64,000 bases of DNA from Chromatiaceae bacterium (GTDB taxonomy: Bacteria; Pseudomonadota; Gammaproteobacteria; Chromatiales; Chromatiaceae). How positions within the stretch are numbered: position 1 is the stretch's first letter; every line of letters starts with the position of its first letter. Both the position numbers and the translations under genes were made by a program. Below the pieces are notes generated by a model. That model saw nothing but the letters and a program-made list of their open reading frames with translations. It made no database searches and was not told where the DNA came from. Location of the stretch: contig JAHEJD010000003.1 in the NCBI GenBank assembly GCA_024639005.1, positions 31,541-95,540 of the forward strand, in the 5' to 3' direction. Positions 17,455 to 27,622 of the stretch are shown here, piece by piece.

Positions 17455-18489
17455 TCATTGGTAGCGTTTGCTGAGGTAGAGCCCGCCCCAGAAGTGTTGA
17501 TTGCGGGCATCTTTCAACCGAGTTTCTGCCCCTTTGGCGTTGAAGGCAAGGGTCAGCTGGTACCCTCGCCAACCCGTGGTGATGCCGACCCCGGCATCCC
17601 ACAACAGTCGGCGGACATCGCCGGAATCGACCGTTACCCTGCTGTCGCGGAATTGCCCCTGCAGCATGGCGTCGTAGGCTACGCCGCGCAGTCGGGCAGC
17701 ACCCCAGACATAGAGCTCGTCGCCGCCGAAGGCGGGGACGAAGTTGCCGCGATTGATGGGATCGTAGGGAATACTCCAGAACGGGCTTCTGAGTTCGCCG
17801 AAACGAGCGTTCAGACCGATGCTGGCGTTGGTCTGAAAACCGAGATTGAGGTCCCAGGCGTGCGACAGGTCCCAGTGATTGCTGTGCGCGAAGCGGCGCG
17901 AATCGCTGACCCGCAGCCGGGCGGTGGGCTCGCCACCGTCCGAAATCTGATATCGCCAACCCTTCGGATCCTCTGGATCGGAGCTGCCACGCAGTTCTCT
18001 GTTCCAGCGATGCAGCGCCGTTTGTACCTCGTCGGCAATGCCGAGGCCCAGGGCGCCCACCATCAGCTCAACCCCCAAGGCACGGTCGTCGTCAGCGACC
18101 ACTTTCTTGTTGGCCAGATACAGCAGTGAGGCATAGGGGCGGTCATCAAATATTGGTGCCGGATCGCCGATGTCATCGGGCGTGAAGTTCACCGAAGCGA
18201 GCAGAAAGCTGCGGTATACGCGGCCGCAGCGCCGATCGAAGCCCACAAAGGGCTCGATGCGCCGCAGCAGATCGCCCAACACCTGCAACGGGCCCTGATT
18301 CTGAAAGACCTCTATACCGATCCCCATGGTGTAGTCGCGGTCTTCGTTGGCACCGGGGATGAACAGATCCTGGTCAAAATAGATGCCCCACCCCAGGCCG
18401 CTCTGCTGCGCCGGCGAGACGCATGAAGCGCCGGCCGTGAGTGGCCAACAGATCAGGATGCCGATCAAAAAGCGCAGGGCATTCACCAT
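17455..18489 (-). CDS. lpxR: LpxR-family outer-membrane lipid A 3'-O-deacylase (DUF2219)
   Basis: 344 residues with signal peptide ([21 protein letters not shown]) and many amphipathic beta strands of an outer-membrane barrel. Family blocks: [20 protein letters not shown] (ExD/xDRxYTxG region), [13 protein letters not shown] (DRPYxGxxY) and [15 protein letters not shown]. LpxR removes the 3'-acyloxyacyl group of lipid A using calcium. The N-terminal Asn/Asp-rich calcium region and the DRPY motif are present, but I could not verify the catalytic His-Lys pair by eye. Divergent from purT. Confidence 0.8.
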   Translation of the reverse strand: MVNALRFLIGILICWPLTAGASCVSPAQQSGLGWGIYFDQDLFIPGANEDRDYTMGIGIEVFQNQGPLQVLGDLLRRIEPFVGFDRRCGRVYRSFLLASVNFTPDDIGDPAPIFDDRPYASLLYLANKKVVADDDRALGVELMVGALGLGIADEVQTALHRWNRELRGSSDPEDPKGWRYQISDGGEPTARLRVSDSRRFAHSNHWDLSHAWDLNLGFQTNASIGLNARFGELRSPFWSIPYDPINRGNFVPAFGGDELYVWGAARLRGVAYDAMLQGQFRDSRVTVDSGDVRRLLWDAGVGITTGWRGYQLTLAFNAKGAETRLKDARNQHFWGGLYLSKRYQ

Positions 18490-18594
18490 GGTCTCACGAA
18501 GACGATCGACACCTCACCCCCCACGGCTCGCCAAACGCCGCTGCAATCGCTAACCTTGCGCAACACCGCACCGCGTATCGTCGAGACACAAGTT

Positions 18595-19794
18595 ATGCGC
18601 ATCGGAACCCCACTCAGCGCGACCGCCACGCGAGTTATGCTGCTCGGTGCAGGCGAACTGGGCAAAGAGGTCATCATCGCTCTGCAGCGTCTCGGCGTCG
18701 AGGTGATCGCGGTGGACCGCTATCCGAATGCGCCCGGCCATCAGGTGGCACACCGTGCCCACGTGATTGATATGACCGACCCTCAGGTGCTGCGCGAGCT
18801 GGTCGAGCGCGAAAGGCCGCACTTGATTGTCCCTGAGATCGAGGCTATCGCCACTGATGCGCTGGCCGAGATCGAGGCCGCCGGCCTCGGCGAGGTGATC
18901 CCCACCGCACGGGCCACCCAACTGACCATGAACCGTGAGGGCATTCGTCGTCTGGCGGCAGAGCGCCTCGGGTTGCCGACATCGGGTTACGCCTTCGCCG
19001 ACAGCCTGGGGGCCGCGCGCGAAGCGGCCGACCGGTTGAGCTATCCCTGCATTGTCAAACCGGTCATGTCATCTTCGGGCAAGGGCCAATCGACGGTGCA
19101 GGATCCGGCGGGGCTTGAGGCGGCCTGGGAATATGCAATGCGTGCCGGTCGGGTGAACCGCGGCCGGGTAATCATCGAGGAGCGCGTCCTATTCGACTAC
19201 GAGATCACCCAGCTGACGGTGCGGGCAAGCAACCCTGATGGCGAGATCGGGACGCACTTCTGCGCCCCGATCGGACATCGTCAGGAGCACGGCGACTACG
19301 TAGAGAGTTGGCAACCGCAGCCCATGTCTGCAGACACCCTTGGCCAGGCACGCCAGATCGCCGAGCGCATTACGAGCGAACTGGGCGGGCGTGGATTATT
19401 TGGCGTAGAGCTCTTCGTACGAGGCGAAGATGTGTTGTTCAGCGAGGTCAGCCCGCGCCCGCACGATACCGGCATGGTGACCATGATTACGCAACAGCAG
19501 AACGAGTTCGCACTGCACGCGCGGGCTATTCTGGGCCTGCCGGTGGATACCCGGTTGACGCACACGGGCGCGAGCGCGGTAATCTATGGCGGCCTGGATG
19601 CCGAAGGCATCGCCTTCGAGGGACTGGAGCGGGCGTTGGCGACGGCTGACAGCGATCTGCGCCTTTTCGGCAAGCCCGTGAGCTACCGGCGCCGTCGTAT
19701 GGGCGTTGCGCTTGCACGGGCTGCAGATACGGATTCAGCCCGGCAAAAGGCGGCCGAGGTCGCCGCAGGGGTCGTCACTGTCTCACCAAGGTGA
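18595..19794 (+). CDS. purT: formate-dependent GAR transformylase PurT
   Basis: 399 residues, ATP-grasp fold. The start [20 protein letters not shown] aligns with the N-terminus of E. coli PurT. Diagnostic blocks are present: [67 protein letters not shown] and [15 protein letters not shown]. It makes formylglycinamide ribonucleotide from GAR, formate and ATP in purine synthesis. The ATG at 18595 lacks a strong ribosome binding site. An upstream in-frame ATG at 18556 would add 13 residues without family similarity. Confidence 0.95.
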   Translation: MRIGTPLSATATRVMLLGAGELGKEVIIALQRLGVEVIAVDRYPNAPGHQVAHRAHVIDMTDPQVLRELVERERPHLIVPEIEAIATDALAEIEAAGLGEVIPTARATQLTMNREGIRRLAAERLGLPTSGYAFADSLGAAREAADRLSYPCIVKPVMSSSGKGQSTVQDPAGLEAAWEYAMRAGRVNRGRVIIEERVLFDYEITQLTVRASNPDGEIGTHFCAPIGHRQEHGDYVESWQPQPMSADTLGQARQIAERITSELGGRGLFGVELFVRGEDVLFSEVSPRPHDTGMVTMITQQQNEFALHARAILGLPVDTRLTHTGASAVIYGGLDAEGIAFEGLERALATADSDLRLFGKPVSYRRRRMGVALARAADTDSARQKAAEVAAGVVTVSPR

Positions 19795-19812
19795 GGGAAA
19801 TTCGGCCCAGAA

Positions 19813-19826
19813 CGCGATATTTCACG
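19813..19826. promoter_or_regulatory. 14-bp palindrome, distal copy
   Basis: CGCGATATTTCACG is the exact complement of the copy at 20213-20226. It lies 19 bases beyond the purT stop codon and about 500 bases upstream of the sigma-54 promoter at 20333. Probably a binding site for the same regulator as the proximal pair. Confidence 0.55.
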
Positions 19827-20212
19827 TCAATTACGCATAATCCGCAAGGCTGCCACGAGCCGCCCGCGCACGGCGTCCCAGCGTGTGACCAAGATCTCAG
19901 TGCTAGGTTTTCATTTCTGTTAGGAGATCCGGCTATTGCTGTCATGGGTCACAACAATCGTCTCTGAGCGCCATTCATGATGATGAGCGTTACGCGCAAT
20001 TAGACAAACTTTCGACGCAATTACCAACATTCAAAGAGAATTCGGGCAAGACTGTGGACTAGCGACAGACGGCGTCATTGGCGCAGATCGGGAGTTGAGG
20101 CCGTTGACGATCGCTCGTCCGATAGCGAGAACCGCGCACCGCGCGTAACACCGACCATCAGCGGAAGCGAGCGGGCAAAGGGAACGCCAACCCTGCTTCG
20201 ACAACCGCCCGC

Positions 20213-20255
20213 CGTGAAATATCGCGTCAATGGCTGGGCCACACGAAATATCGTG
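20213..20255. promoter_or_regulatory. paired 14-bp palindromes, candidate enhancer of the sigma-54 promoter
   Basis: CGTGAAATATCGCG (20213-20226) and CACGAAATATCGTG (20242-20255) share the pattern CRYGAAATATCGYG; the second is a perfect 5+5 dyad around AATA. Their centres are 29 bases apart (near three helical turns), and they sit 78-120 bases upstream of the -24 element. This is where sigma-54 activators bind. The intact activator gene at 22010-23884 is the obvious candidate protein. Confidence 0.6.
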
Positions 20256-20332
20256 TCGACGGGCCGCGAATACACATTTAAAGTCTATTAGAAAATCCAC
20301 TATCTTATTGTTTTACCGAGGTTTTCTATTCG

Positions 20333-20348
20333 TGGCGCAAGGCTTGCA
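20333..20348 (+). promoter_or_regulatory. sigma-54 promoter
   Basis: TGGCGCAAGGCTTGCA matches TGGCAC-N5-TTGCW with one mismatch and exact GG-N10-GC spacing. Transcription would begin near 20360, about 65 bases before the small membrane-protein gene at 20425. Confidence 0.8.
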
Positions 20349-20424
20349 TATGCTCTGGCGCACGGGTTGCGGGATTGAAAGTGCCCCGCTGTCGTTTCTT
20401 AAGCTGTAATTCAAAGGCACCCAA

Positions 20425-20679
20425 ATGCAAACTTCGTACTCACCTTCAGACGCACACGAGCCCGGCGACCGCGTCGGGACGCTGCTGAGTATCGCCGGAT
20501 TGATCGCCTGGTTGAGCGCCATGATGATGGCGATCGCAGGCCCGCTATTCGGGGTGCACGTGCCACCGCTGCTGATCGTTGGCATGGTGGTCTTTTCGGG
20601 TGGCTTCTCGTTGCTGTCGCTGCCTCGGCTGGTGGGCCTCGGCAGGCAGCCGAAAAATGAGCAACATCGACACGCCTGA
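20425..20679 (+). CDS. small two-helix membrane protein under sigma-54 control
   Basis: 84 residues. A polar N-terminus of about 15 residues (SYSPSDAHEPGDRVG) is followed by two hydrophobic segments (LLSIAGLIAWLSAMMMAIAG and PPLLIVGMVVFSGGFSLL) and a short basic tail ending NEQHRHA. No family recognised. The gene stands alone between a sigma-54 promoter and a strong terminator, so it is its own transcription unit and a probable direct target of a nearby activator. The ribosome binding site is weak (AAAGG). Confidence 0.7.
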   Translation: MQTSYSPSDAHEPGDRVGTLLSIAGLIAWLSAMMMAIAGPLFGVHVPPLLIVGMVVFSGGFSLLSLPRLVGLGRQPKNEQHRHA

Positions 20680-20756
20680 GGCGTGTCGTGATGCGTAGGA
20701 ACTCCGCTCTGTTCTCCGAGTAACAACAAAGCTGAATCCCGTTTCGACGGACACTG

Positions 20757-20782
20757 CCCCCCGCACTCCGGGGGATTTTTTT
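20757..20782 (+). terminator. Rho-independent terminator
   Basis: Stem CCCCCG, loop CACTC, stem CGGGGG, then ATTTTTTT. It ends the transcript of the small membrane protein and isolates it from the kinase remnant downstream. Confidence 0.9.
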
Positions 20783-20858
20783 CGCCTGTTATTCAGTCCG
20801 GCATCACGTCTTGCCGCGCTCCCAAACACTGCAGGCGCCTTCCCTTTAGATTGTCGGT

Positions 20859-21951
20859 GTGAACCTGAACATTCGCAGCAAGCTTGTTCTCTCGACGGTA
20901 CTGCCTGTCCTGCTGGTTTACGCTCTTTTATTCTGGCTGGGTGTCAGTCAGGTGCGGGCACACTTGGGCGCCGACAGTCAGCAATGGCTGCTGGAACACG
21001 CCAGGTACCAGGCCGCAAGACTGGCGCTCGGGTTGTCCCAGTTGCCGGCCCTGGCCGAGGGCCTGGGCGACGTGATGCTCGCGGACACCGATCGCTCCCA
21101 GGCCCTGCTGTACGCACATCTGATCGACGGCCTAAGGCGGGCACCCCTTGCCAGCGCGGCTGCGGTCGCGCTCCACTCGCCGGCCCGTGGCGCCCTGATG
21201 CGCCGCGGACAAAGGACTGGAGCTGCGCTTGGACGTCACGCCTGATTTACCCCAAGAAATCCTCACCGATGCGGTCAAGCTGAAACAGATACTCTTGAAT
21301 CTGCTGGGGAATGCAGTCAAGTTCACCCCACATGGCGTGATCACGCTGACCGCCAGCCTGTCTGAGGACCGCCTGATTTTCGGGGTCGCGGACACCGGTA
21401 TCGGAAAACCTGCCGACAAGCTGGACCGGGTTTTCTATGCCTTTCATCAGGTGCGGGACGGCCAGCCGGTGGACGGAACCGGCCTGGGCCTGGCGACCAA
21501 TCAACGCTTGATCCGCCTGCTGGGCGGCGAGTCGCTGCGCGTCGACAGCATCCCTGACAAAGGCGGCCTGTTCCGCTTCTCGATACCCTACCAAACGGCG
21601 GCAGAGGCAACCCGGATAGTGGCCGAACATGCGGTGCCGGAGGCCGCGGGTAGAAGACGCCTGCCGCCTGGCATTGCCTGCGCCGTGAAGAGTCAACGCA
21701 CAGCCGCGCCCTCGGCAATGGCCGAGAGGCCGGAGGCGCTGGCCAACGCCACAGCGCGCGAGATCACCGCGGCGGTCGATCTGAGCGATATGGCCCAATT
21801 GTTGGAGGTTGCCGATGCCCTGTCAGCGAACCCGGCGGCACCACCTGCCGATGTCGAGAATATGGCACTGATGTCACGCATGTTCGATTTCGATGGTCTG
21901 CGCGCATTGTCTGAACGCCTGCAGCGCAGCCGTGCGCAGGCCGGTGCATGA
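20859..21951 (+). pseudogene. sensor histidine kinase with internal deletion and frameshift
   Basis: Two kinase pieces lie in different frames. Piece one (GTG at 20859 to about 21200) has a membrane helix (LVLSTVLPVLLVYALLFWLG) and the start of an extracytoplasmic sensor domain. Piece two, in the +1 frame from about 21208 to 21951, begins DKGLELRLDVTPDLP and holds a full HATPase core: N box LLNLLGNAVKFTPHG, G1 box GVADTGIGKP, G2 box GTGLGLATNQRLIRLLGG. Everything normally between them (second membrane helix, HAMP or PAS, and the H-box dimerisation domain) is absent. The residual C-terminal tail (MSRMFDFDGLRALSERLQ) resembles the end of hybrid kinases. Without the phosphorylatable histidine this cannot act as a kinase. 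The adjacent response regulator is intact. Confidence 0.85.
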
Positions 21952-22009
21952 CATCACTGCGACTTTTCTCCTATCATCCCGCCAGGCAGGCTTCTCTCGT
22001 CGCGTCATC

Positions 22010-23884
22010 TTGAATCAACCCGAGCACAATCACAGCACCATCCTGCTGGTCGACGACAACCCGACTAACCTGCAGCTACTGTTTGGCACACTGAAGGGGC
22101 TCGGCCACAAGCTGTTGGTGGCCAAGAGCGGCGAGGATGCATTGAAGGTCGCACAATGGGCCCAGCCGGATCTGATCCTTCTGGATATCCTGATGTCAGG
22201 CATGGACGGCTTCGAGACCTGCGAGCGGCTCAAGGCCGACCCGCAGACCCAGAGCATCGCGGTGGTCTTTTTATCCGCGCTGGACGACACCGACGATAAA
22301 ATCAAGGGTCTGTCGATGGGGGCAGTCGACTACATTGCGAAGCCCTTTCAGGCCGAAGAGGTCATCGCCCGCGTCGAGACCCACCTTACGATCGCACGGC
22401 TTCGTAACGAACTGGCGGAGCGCAACCGCCAGCTGGAGTCTGCAAATCAACCCATCCTCGACGCAGTCGGCGACGGCATCTACGGGCTCGACCGGGAGGG
22501 CAACATCAGCTTCGCCAATCCCGCCGCGATGCAACTGACCGGCTACCCGAAGGAAGCCCTGATCGGCCATTCGATTCATGAGCTACATCTCTATGCACGC
22601 TGGGACGGCACCCCGTATCACTTCATAGAGACGGGCGTCTATCAGACTCTGAAGCAGGGCGTGGCCAAGCAGAGTGACAGCGATGTGTTCTGGCGCCATG
22701 CGGGAGATCACTTTGCCGTCAGCTGGACCTGCACACCGATTATGCGCGGCGGCAATGTGCAGGGCGCCGTGCTGGCTTTCCGCGACATTACCCAACGCAA
22801 ACGCCAGGAACACCAGCTGCGCGAGGCGCTCGCCGAGGTTGAGACGCTTCGCGATCGACTGCAGGCCGAGAACGCCTACCTGCAGGCCGAGGTGAAGACC
22901 GAGGGGCGGTTCGACAGCATTGTCGGCGAAAGCGCTGCGCTGCGCGCCGTGCTCGAGCAGATCGAACAGGTTGCACCGACCAACAGCTCGGTGCTGATTA
23001 CCGGCGAATCCGGGACCGGCAAGGAGGCCATGGCGCGTGCCATCCATGACCTCAGCCCACGTCGCGACCGTCCGTTGATCAAGGTCAACTGCGGCGCCAT
23101 CACGCCGACACTGATCGAGAGCGAACTTTTCGGTCATGAGAAAGGGGCATTTACCGGTGCCAGCAGGCAGCGGCAGGGACACTTCGAACTGGCCGATGGC
23201 GGCACGATCTTCCTTGACGAAGTCGGCGAGCTTCCTCTCGATGCTCAGGTCAAGTTGCTGCGTGTACTGCAAGAGCAAGAGATCAGCCGGCTGGGCTCCG
23301 AGCGCGCGATCCAGGTCGATGTTCGGTTGATTGCCGCAACCAACCGTGACCTCGTCGAGATGGTAGAAGCGGGCAGTTTCCGTATGGATCTTTTTTATCG
23401 CCTCAACGTGTTCCCGCTGAACGTGCCACCGTTACGTGACCGGCGTGACGACATCCCGCTGCTGGTGACCAAGTTCCTCGCCGATCAAGGCCGCGCACAG
23501 GGACGCACCTTCAGCCGCATATCCGAGGACGGCATGCAGCTGCTGATGGAATACCGCTGGCCTGGCAATATCCGTGAGTTGCAGAACGTCATCGAGCGCT
23601 CGGCCATTCTGGCGCGCGACAAGGTCGTTCCGATCGCGCGCCATCTGGTCTACTCGGGCATTGCCGCCGGGTTGGAGCCCGCTAGGGATGTCACGCCGCA
23701 GACCGATGAGACGCAGCAGGTATTCGTCAGCCTGGCCAGCAACGAGGCGGGCTACATCCGCCGCGTATTGGAACACACCGGTTGGACGATCGCTGGCAAG
23801 GGCGGCGCAGCGGAAATTCTCGACCTGCCTGCTAGCACGCTCAGGTCGCGGATGAAGAAACTGGGCATCGAGCGGCTCGGCTAG
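22010..23884 (+). CDS. sigma-54 activator with receiver and PAS domains
   Basis: About 624 residues. A receiver domain opens [21 protein letters not shown] with phospho-acceptor aspartate in [20 protein letters not shown] domain follows ([20 protein letters not shown]), then a coiled linker and the AAA+ domain: Walker A GESGTGKE, the sigma-54 contact loop EKGAFTGAS, Walker [12 protein letters not shown] and sensor [16 protein letters not shown] Fis-type helix-turn-helix ends the protein ([19 protein letters not shown]). The start is uncertain: the TTG at 22010 begins 9 residues before the receiver; a GTG at 21944 overlapping the kinase stop is another option. Its natural kinase partner upstream is broken, so it must be activated by another kinase, by its PAS domain, or not at all. 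Likely acts at the promoter at 20333. Confidence 0.9.
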   Translation: MNQPEHNHSTILLVDDNPTNLQLLFGTLKGLGHKLLVAKSGEDALKVAQWAQPDLILLDILMSGMDGFETCERLKADPQTQSIAVVFLSALDDTDDKIKGLSMGAVDYIAKPFQAEEVIARVETHLTIARLRNELAERNRQLESANQPILDAVGDGIYGLDREGNISFANPAAMQLTGYPKEALIGHSIHELHLYARWDGTPYHFIETGVYQTLKQGVAKQSDSDVFWRHAGDHFAVSWTCTPIMRGGNVQGAVLAFRDITQRKRQEHQLREALAEVETLRDRLQAENAYLQAEVKTEGRFDSIVGESAALRAVLEQIEQVAPTNSSVLITGESGTGKEAMARAIHDLSPRRDRPLIKVNCGAITPTLIESELFGHEKGAFTGASRQRQGHFELADGGTIFLDEVGELPLDAQVKLLRVLQEQEISRLGSERAIQVDVRLIAATNRDLVEMVEAGSFRMDLFYRLNVFPLNVPPLRDRRDDIPLLVTKFLADQGRAQGRTFSRISEDGMQLLMEYRWPGNIRELQNVIERSAILARDKVVPIARHLVYSGIAAGLEPARDVTPQTDETQQVFVSLASNEAGYIRRVLEHTGWTIAGKGGAAEILDLPASTLRSRMKKLGIERLG

Positions 23885-24017
23885 CAGCCCGACGAATCTA
23901 ACACTGTCTGGCCGCAAACAGTCAAACCTGACAGGCTAGGCGGGCAGATCATGCCGCACAGCCGTGCTAGCCTTGCGGCCTTGACCGGGACATTCAGCAT
24001 TCCAGCAGGGTAACTAC

Positions 24018-24692
24018 ATGGCGCGCCGCAAACACCTGACCGCCGTCCTGACAGCCATCGGCATCTCCACGAGCCTGTCGGGCAATGTGTCGGGGGCCCC
24101 GGAGGCGCCCGCGAATTTTCGTATCATGAACGCACAAGAGATCACCGCACACACTGCTGCAATGAAGAATCTGCAAGGCTCGGCGCGCGAGGAATATCGC
24201 AATACGCATTACAGAGAGCTGCAGGAACGTGCCCGGCGGCAGGGTTACCAGATGCCGGCAGCCCCCCCGTGGGCAGCAAGAACCGCCGGCACCACTGCGC
24301 AGGCCAATCCGTTGCCTACGATGCCCATCGCCCCTGCGCCGGTCGACGCACCAGGTCCCGCGCCGCGCATTGATATACCGGCGCCACGAGCCGCAGGCGA
24401 CATCCAGCCGGGAACCTCTGCCGACGCCTCGGATGCGATGACCGCTTACCGCGAGGCCATGCGCTCGCGCTTTGACGCATTCATGCGCGATCGCCAGGCA
24501 CAGTACGAAGAAGAGGACCTGCGGCGCCAGCGCGAACAAATGGCCGCAGCCAGGCGACAGAATGACTCAACGCAGCAACCGCCGCCGCGCGACACTTTTC
24601 AGCCACCACGCTACCCTGGCATGCCGGTCTGGGCACCACCCTATCCCATGGCCTTTCCCGGCTATCGTGAGCCCTACCCGGAGCAACGCTGA
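24018..24692 (+). CDS. secreted proline-rich protein of unknown function
   Basis: 224 residues with a signal peptide (cleavage likely after SLSGNVSGA). The first half holds FRIMNAQEITAHTAAMKNLQ and the helical motif REEYRNTHYRELQERARRQG, a pattern found in uncharacterised proteins of sulfur-oxidising Gammaproteobacteria. The remainder is rich in Pro, Ala, Gln and Arg, and the C-terminal 30 residues are Pro/Tyr-rich (PPRYPGMPVWAPPYPMAFPG). A low-complexity, probably extended envelope protein. Ribosome binding site AGGG. It has no partner genes. Confidence 0.6.
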   Translation: MARRKHLTAVLTAIGISTSLSGNVSGAPEAPANFRIMNAQEITAHTAAMKNLQGSAREEYRNTHYRELQERARRQGYQMPAAPPWAARTAGTTAQANPLPTMPIAPAPVDAPGPAPRIDIPAPRAAGDIQPGTSADASDAMTAYREAMRSRFDAFMRDRQAQYEEEDLRRQREQMAAARRQNDSTQQPPPRDTFQPPRYPGMPVWAPPYPMAFPGYREPYPEQR

Positions 24693-24759
24693 GGCGTATT
24701 CAACGGCCTAACGGGCGCACAGTACCCAAGTCGCAAGCCCTGACGCACCGAATCGCACC

Positions 24760-25581
24760 TTACCCCCGGGCCTCCCGAATCCTTTCGTAGGCCTGGCGAA
24801 TCTCGTGCGTCTTCTGTGCCGCGACCTTCATCATCTCCTCCGGAAGGCCCTTGGACACCAGCTTGTCGGGATGATGCTGGCTGAGTAGGCGTCGATAGGC
24901 GCGCTTGACATCGGCATCACTCGCCTGCGCGTCCACGCCAAGCACCTGGTAGGCATCCGCGAGCTTCGGCCTGGCCGCTGGCCCGCCTTGCCGAGAGCCG
25001 CCACCCTGGCGTTGGCCATAAAATCCACGCTGTGCACGTATCATCCGCTCCAGTCGACGATAGTCGAGTTCGGAGACACCCAGACGCCCGCAGATGTGCG
25101 CCAACAGGCGGTCCTCGGACTTGCTCAGCTGACCATCGGCATAGGCGGCCTGCAGCTGTATCTCGATGAACATGCCGATCAGCGTGACCCGACCGTGGCA
25201 TTCCCGGCGAAACTGATCGAGAACCGCATCGAGATCGAAACCCTCGGCCTTGCCCTGACTGAACAGACTGATCGCCGCCTGGCGCTTGGCCGCATCGAGC
25301 GCCATCTCGGCCATCAATGCCTCCGCCACGCGGATCTCCTCCGGACTGACCCGGCCATCCGCCTTGGCAAGGTTCCCCATTACGGCAAAGGTCGCGGTGA
25401 AAAACGCCGTTTGCACGCGCTCGCGGTCACCGGCGTTGAATGGTCCTAGATCCGGTAATGCTTTCAGACCTCTGTCGAAGTTGTGACCCAGCGCCACGCC
25501 GAGTAACGCGCCGAGCGGGCCACCGAGCATGAACCCGAAGGCGCCCCCGACGAGCTTGCCCCACCAGCTCAACGCATCCAC
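24760..25581 (-). CDS. djlA: co-chaperone DjlA
   Basis: 273 residues. An N-terminal single membrane helix with glycine-rich dimerisation character (GGAFGFMLGGPLGALLGVALG), a central TerB-like helical domain (residues about 55-175) and a C-terminal J domain with the HPD motif in SQHHPDKLVSKG. DjlA is a membrane-anchored DnaJ homolog that stimulates DnaK at the inner membrane. Length and order match E. coli DjlA (271). Confidence 0.94.
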   Translation of the reverse strand: MDALSWWGKLVGGAFGFMLGGPLGALLGVALGHNFDRGLKALPDLGPFNAGDRERVQTAFFTATFAVMGNLAKADGRVSPEEIRVAEALMAEMALDAAKRQAAISLFSQGKAEGFDLDAVLDQFRRECHGRVTLIGMFIEIQLQAAYADGQLSKSEDRLLAHICGRLGVSELDYRRLERMIRAQRGFYGQRQGGGSRQGGPAARPKLADAYQVLGVDAQASDADVKRAYRRLLSQHHPDKLVSKGLPEEMMKVAAQKTHEIRQAYERIREARG

Positions 25582-25650
25582 CCGCGCGGCTGCGGACCTG
25601 GCGGTCCAACGTGCCGGCCCGACCCGGATTCAACCCAAGCCGCGGATGAT

Positions 25651-26316
25651 CTACTTGCCATGCAGATACTCCTCATCGCGAAACGACACCACCCAGTGAG
25701 GTTTGAATCCCACCATGATGGAGACCAGCCAGCCATTGAGGACCGCCTCAGGAAAGAACATCAACGGAAGAAACAGCAGGTAGGTGTCACTGAGTCTTTC
25801 CAGCGAGAAAGCGCCCGCGGCCAGCAAGAGTCCCGTTGCGGTAAACGCCACCAGGATAGCCACCAGCCCACCGGCAAAGAAGGCGTTGACAAAGACATAG
25901 ACAAAATAGTGTTTGGGCAGATGGGCCCGCGCCAAACCGAGAATCAACTGGGTCAGGCTCGCCGGGAGCACGATAAAGACCAGCGCCGACGGGACGAAGC
26001 CCGCCCAGTCGTTCAGCCCGAACAGGGCCGCAGCGAACAGGCTGAGACTGCCGGCCACAATGGCCAGCGACCAACCGAACATCAAGGTCAGTGTGACCAT
26101 TCCCGAGAGGTGCCAGGCAAAACCTGGCTGAATCTCCGTGCGCAGCGTCCAAAGCACCAGCAAACACACCACGGCACCGAGAAAAACATTCAGCTGATCC
26201 GTACGGCCCAGGCGCCGCCAGTCGGCCCAGCGCAGGGCACGACTGAGGGACCACGCATACAGCGCCCCGAACAACCACAACCAGGACGTGGGGAAAAGTT
26301 CGCCAGAGAATTCCAT
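25651..26316 (-). CDS. CbiM-like energy-coupling factor permease
   Basis: 221 residues with six or seven hydrophobic segments. The middle block FAWHLSGMVTLTLMFGW followed by HYFVYVFVNAFFAGG matches the short gammaproteobacterial relatives of CbiM, the substrate-binding/permease part of cobalt or nickel ECF transporters. Full CbiM starts with a metal-binding N-terminal Met-His segment; here the N-terminus is MEFSGELFPTSWLW and carries no histidine near residue 2, so cobalt or nickel uptake is not assured. No ATPase or T-component gene is adjacent. Confidence 0.8.
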   Translation of the reverse strand: MEFSGELFPTSWLWLFGALYAWSLSRALRWADWRRLGRTDQLNVFLGAVVCLLVLWTLRTEIQPGFAWHLSGMVTLTLMFGWSLAIVAGSLSLFAAALFGLNDWAGFVPSALVFIVLPASLTQLILGLARAHLPKHYFVYVFVNAFFAGGLVAILVAFTATGLLLAAGAFSLERLSDTYLLFLPLMFFPEAVLNGWLVSIMVGFKPHWVVSFRDEEYLHGK

Positions 26317-26353
26317 AAATGCAGCGATACCAACAAAGCCTGGAGTTTAACCG

Positions 26354-27397
26354 ATGCAATACCGCCCGCTGTGCGATACGGGGATTGACGTCAGTGTCCT
26401 GTGTCTCGGCACCATGACCTTTGGCGAACAGAACACCGAGCAGGAGGCCTTTGAGCAGCTCGACATGGCGCTGGACAGCGGGGTGAACTTCATAGACACC
26501 GCGGAGATGTACTCCGTGCCACCTCGTGAGGAGACCATGGGGAGCACCGAGCGCATCATTGGGCGCTGGCTACACACGCGCGGCTGTCGCGACCGGGTGG
26601 TTATCGCCACCAAGGTGGCCGGTCCGGGGCGGGACTGGCTGCCGTACGTCCGCGGCGGCGGCAACCGACTCGATCGTGGCAACATTCAGGCTGCGGTCGA
26701 GGGGAGCCTGCGCCGCCTGCAGACCGATTTCATTGACCTCTATCAGCTACATTGGCCAGACCGGCCGACCAATTTTTTCGGGCAACTGGGCTATGTGCAC
26801 GAGGACGATGTACAGGCGACACCTTTGCTGGAATCCCTGCAGGTCCTGGGGGACCTCGTCAAGGCCGGCAAGGTGCGTCATGTCGGCGTATCGAACGAGA
26901 CACCCTGGGGATTGATGCGCTATCTCGCCCTCGCCGAGCTGCATGACCTACCGCGCATGGTCTCGGTCCAGAACCCCTACAATCTCTTGAACCGCACCTA
27001 CGAGGTGGGCATGGCCGAGATCAGCCACCGCGAGCGGGCTGGTTTGCTGGCGTACTCGCCGCTCGGCTTCGGCGTGCTGTCGGGCAAGTACCTGGGCAAC
27101 AGTCACCCCCCGGGAGCACGCCTTACGCTGTTCCCCAGCTATGAACGCTACTCTGGCCCAGCTGCGGTGACGGCCACAGCGGACTACGTCAGCCTGGCGC
27201 GGGATCACGGCCTGGACCCGGCGCAAATGGCACTGGCCTATGTCAACAGTCGCCCATTTCTGACCAGCAACATCATCGGTGCAACCACAATCGGCCAATT
27301 GCGCGACAACCTGGGCAGCGCCGATCTCGAACTTGGCGCCGATATCCTCGAAGCGATCGAAGAGATCCATCGGCGCCACCCCAACCCCAGTCCATGA
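26354..27397 (+). CDS. tas: NADPH-dependent aldo-keto reductase, Tas-like
   Basis: 347 residues, nearly the size of E. coli Tas (346). The catalytic tetrad is visible: Asp and Tyr in FIDTAEMYSVPP, Lys in VIATKVAGP and His in LYQLHWPDRPTN. The TIM-barrel continues through VRHVGVSNETPWGLMRYL and AYSPLGFGVLSGKYL, with the NADPH-site block IIGATTIGQLRDNLG near the end. It reduces carbonyl compounds in the cytoplasm; the physiological substrate is unknown. Divergently placed from the CbiM-like gene with only 37 bases between. Confidence 0.92.
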   Translation: MQYRPLCDTGIDVSVLCLGTMTFGEQNTEQEAFEQLDMALDSGVNFIDTAEMYSVPPREETMGSTERIIGRWLHTRGCRDRVVIATKVAGPGRDWLPYVRGGGNRLDRGNIQAAVEGSLRRLQTDFIDLYQLHWPDRPTNFFGQLGYVHEDDVQATPLLESLQVLGDLVKAGKVRHVGVSNETPWGLMRYLALAELHDLPRMVSVQNPYNLLNRTYEVGMAEISHRERAGLLAYSPLGFGVLSGKYLGNSHPPGARLTLFPSYERYSGPAAVTATADYVSLARDHGLDPAQMALAYVNSRPFLTSNIIGATTIGQLRDNLGSADLELGADILEAIEEIHRRHPNPSP

Positions 27398-27622
27398 GCG
27401 AGAGAGGGTTCGTGATCAAGCCGCTGTCCCAGGAGTCATCACGCTGCATGGCGCATAGACGCCAACGAAATGCCAGCAGCGTGCGGCGCCGATGCGGTTT
27501 TACCTGCCGGTTCAAGCCGTCGACTTTGGGGCCGATATGCTTGCAGGTAGGAAGGTCGACGTACGCAAACGTAAATCACAAAGCTATGGCTCTAATGCCC
27601 AGGTAAGCCCGGGAGGCGAATC

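Noticed and set aside
27394-27606. A 70-codon frame overlapping the end of the aldo-keto reductase gene
   Set aside because: No ribosome binding site or family, Arg/Cys-rich composition typical of a non-coding GC-rich frame.
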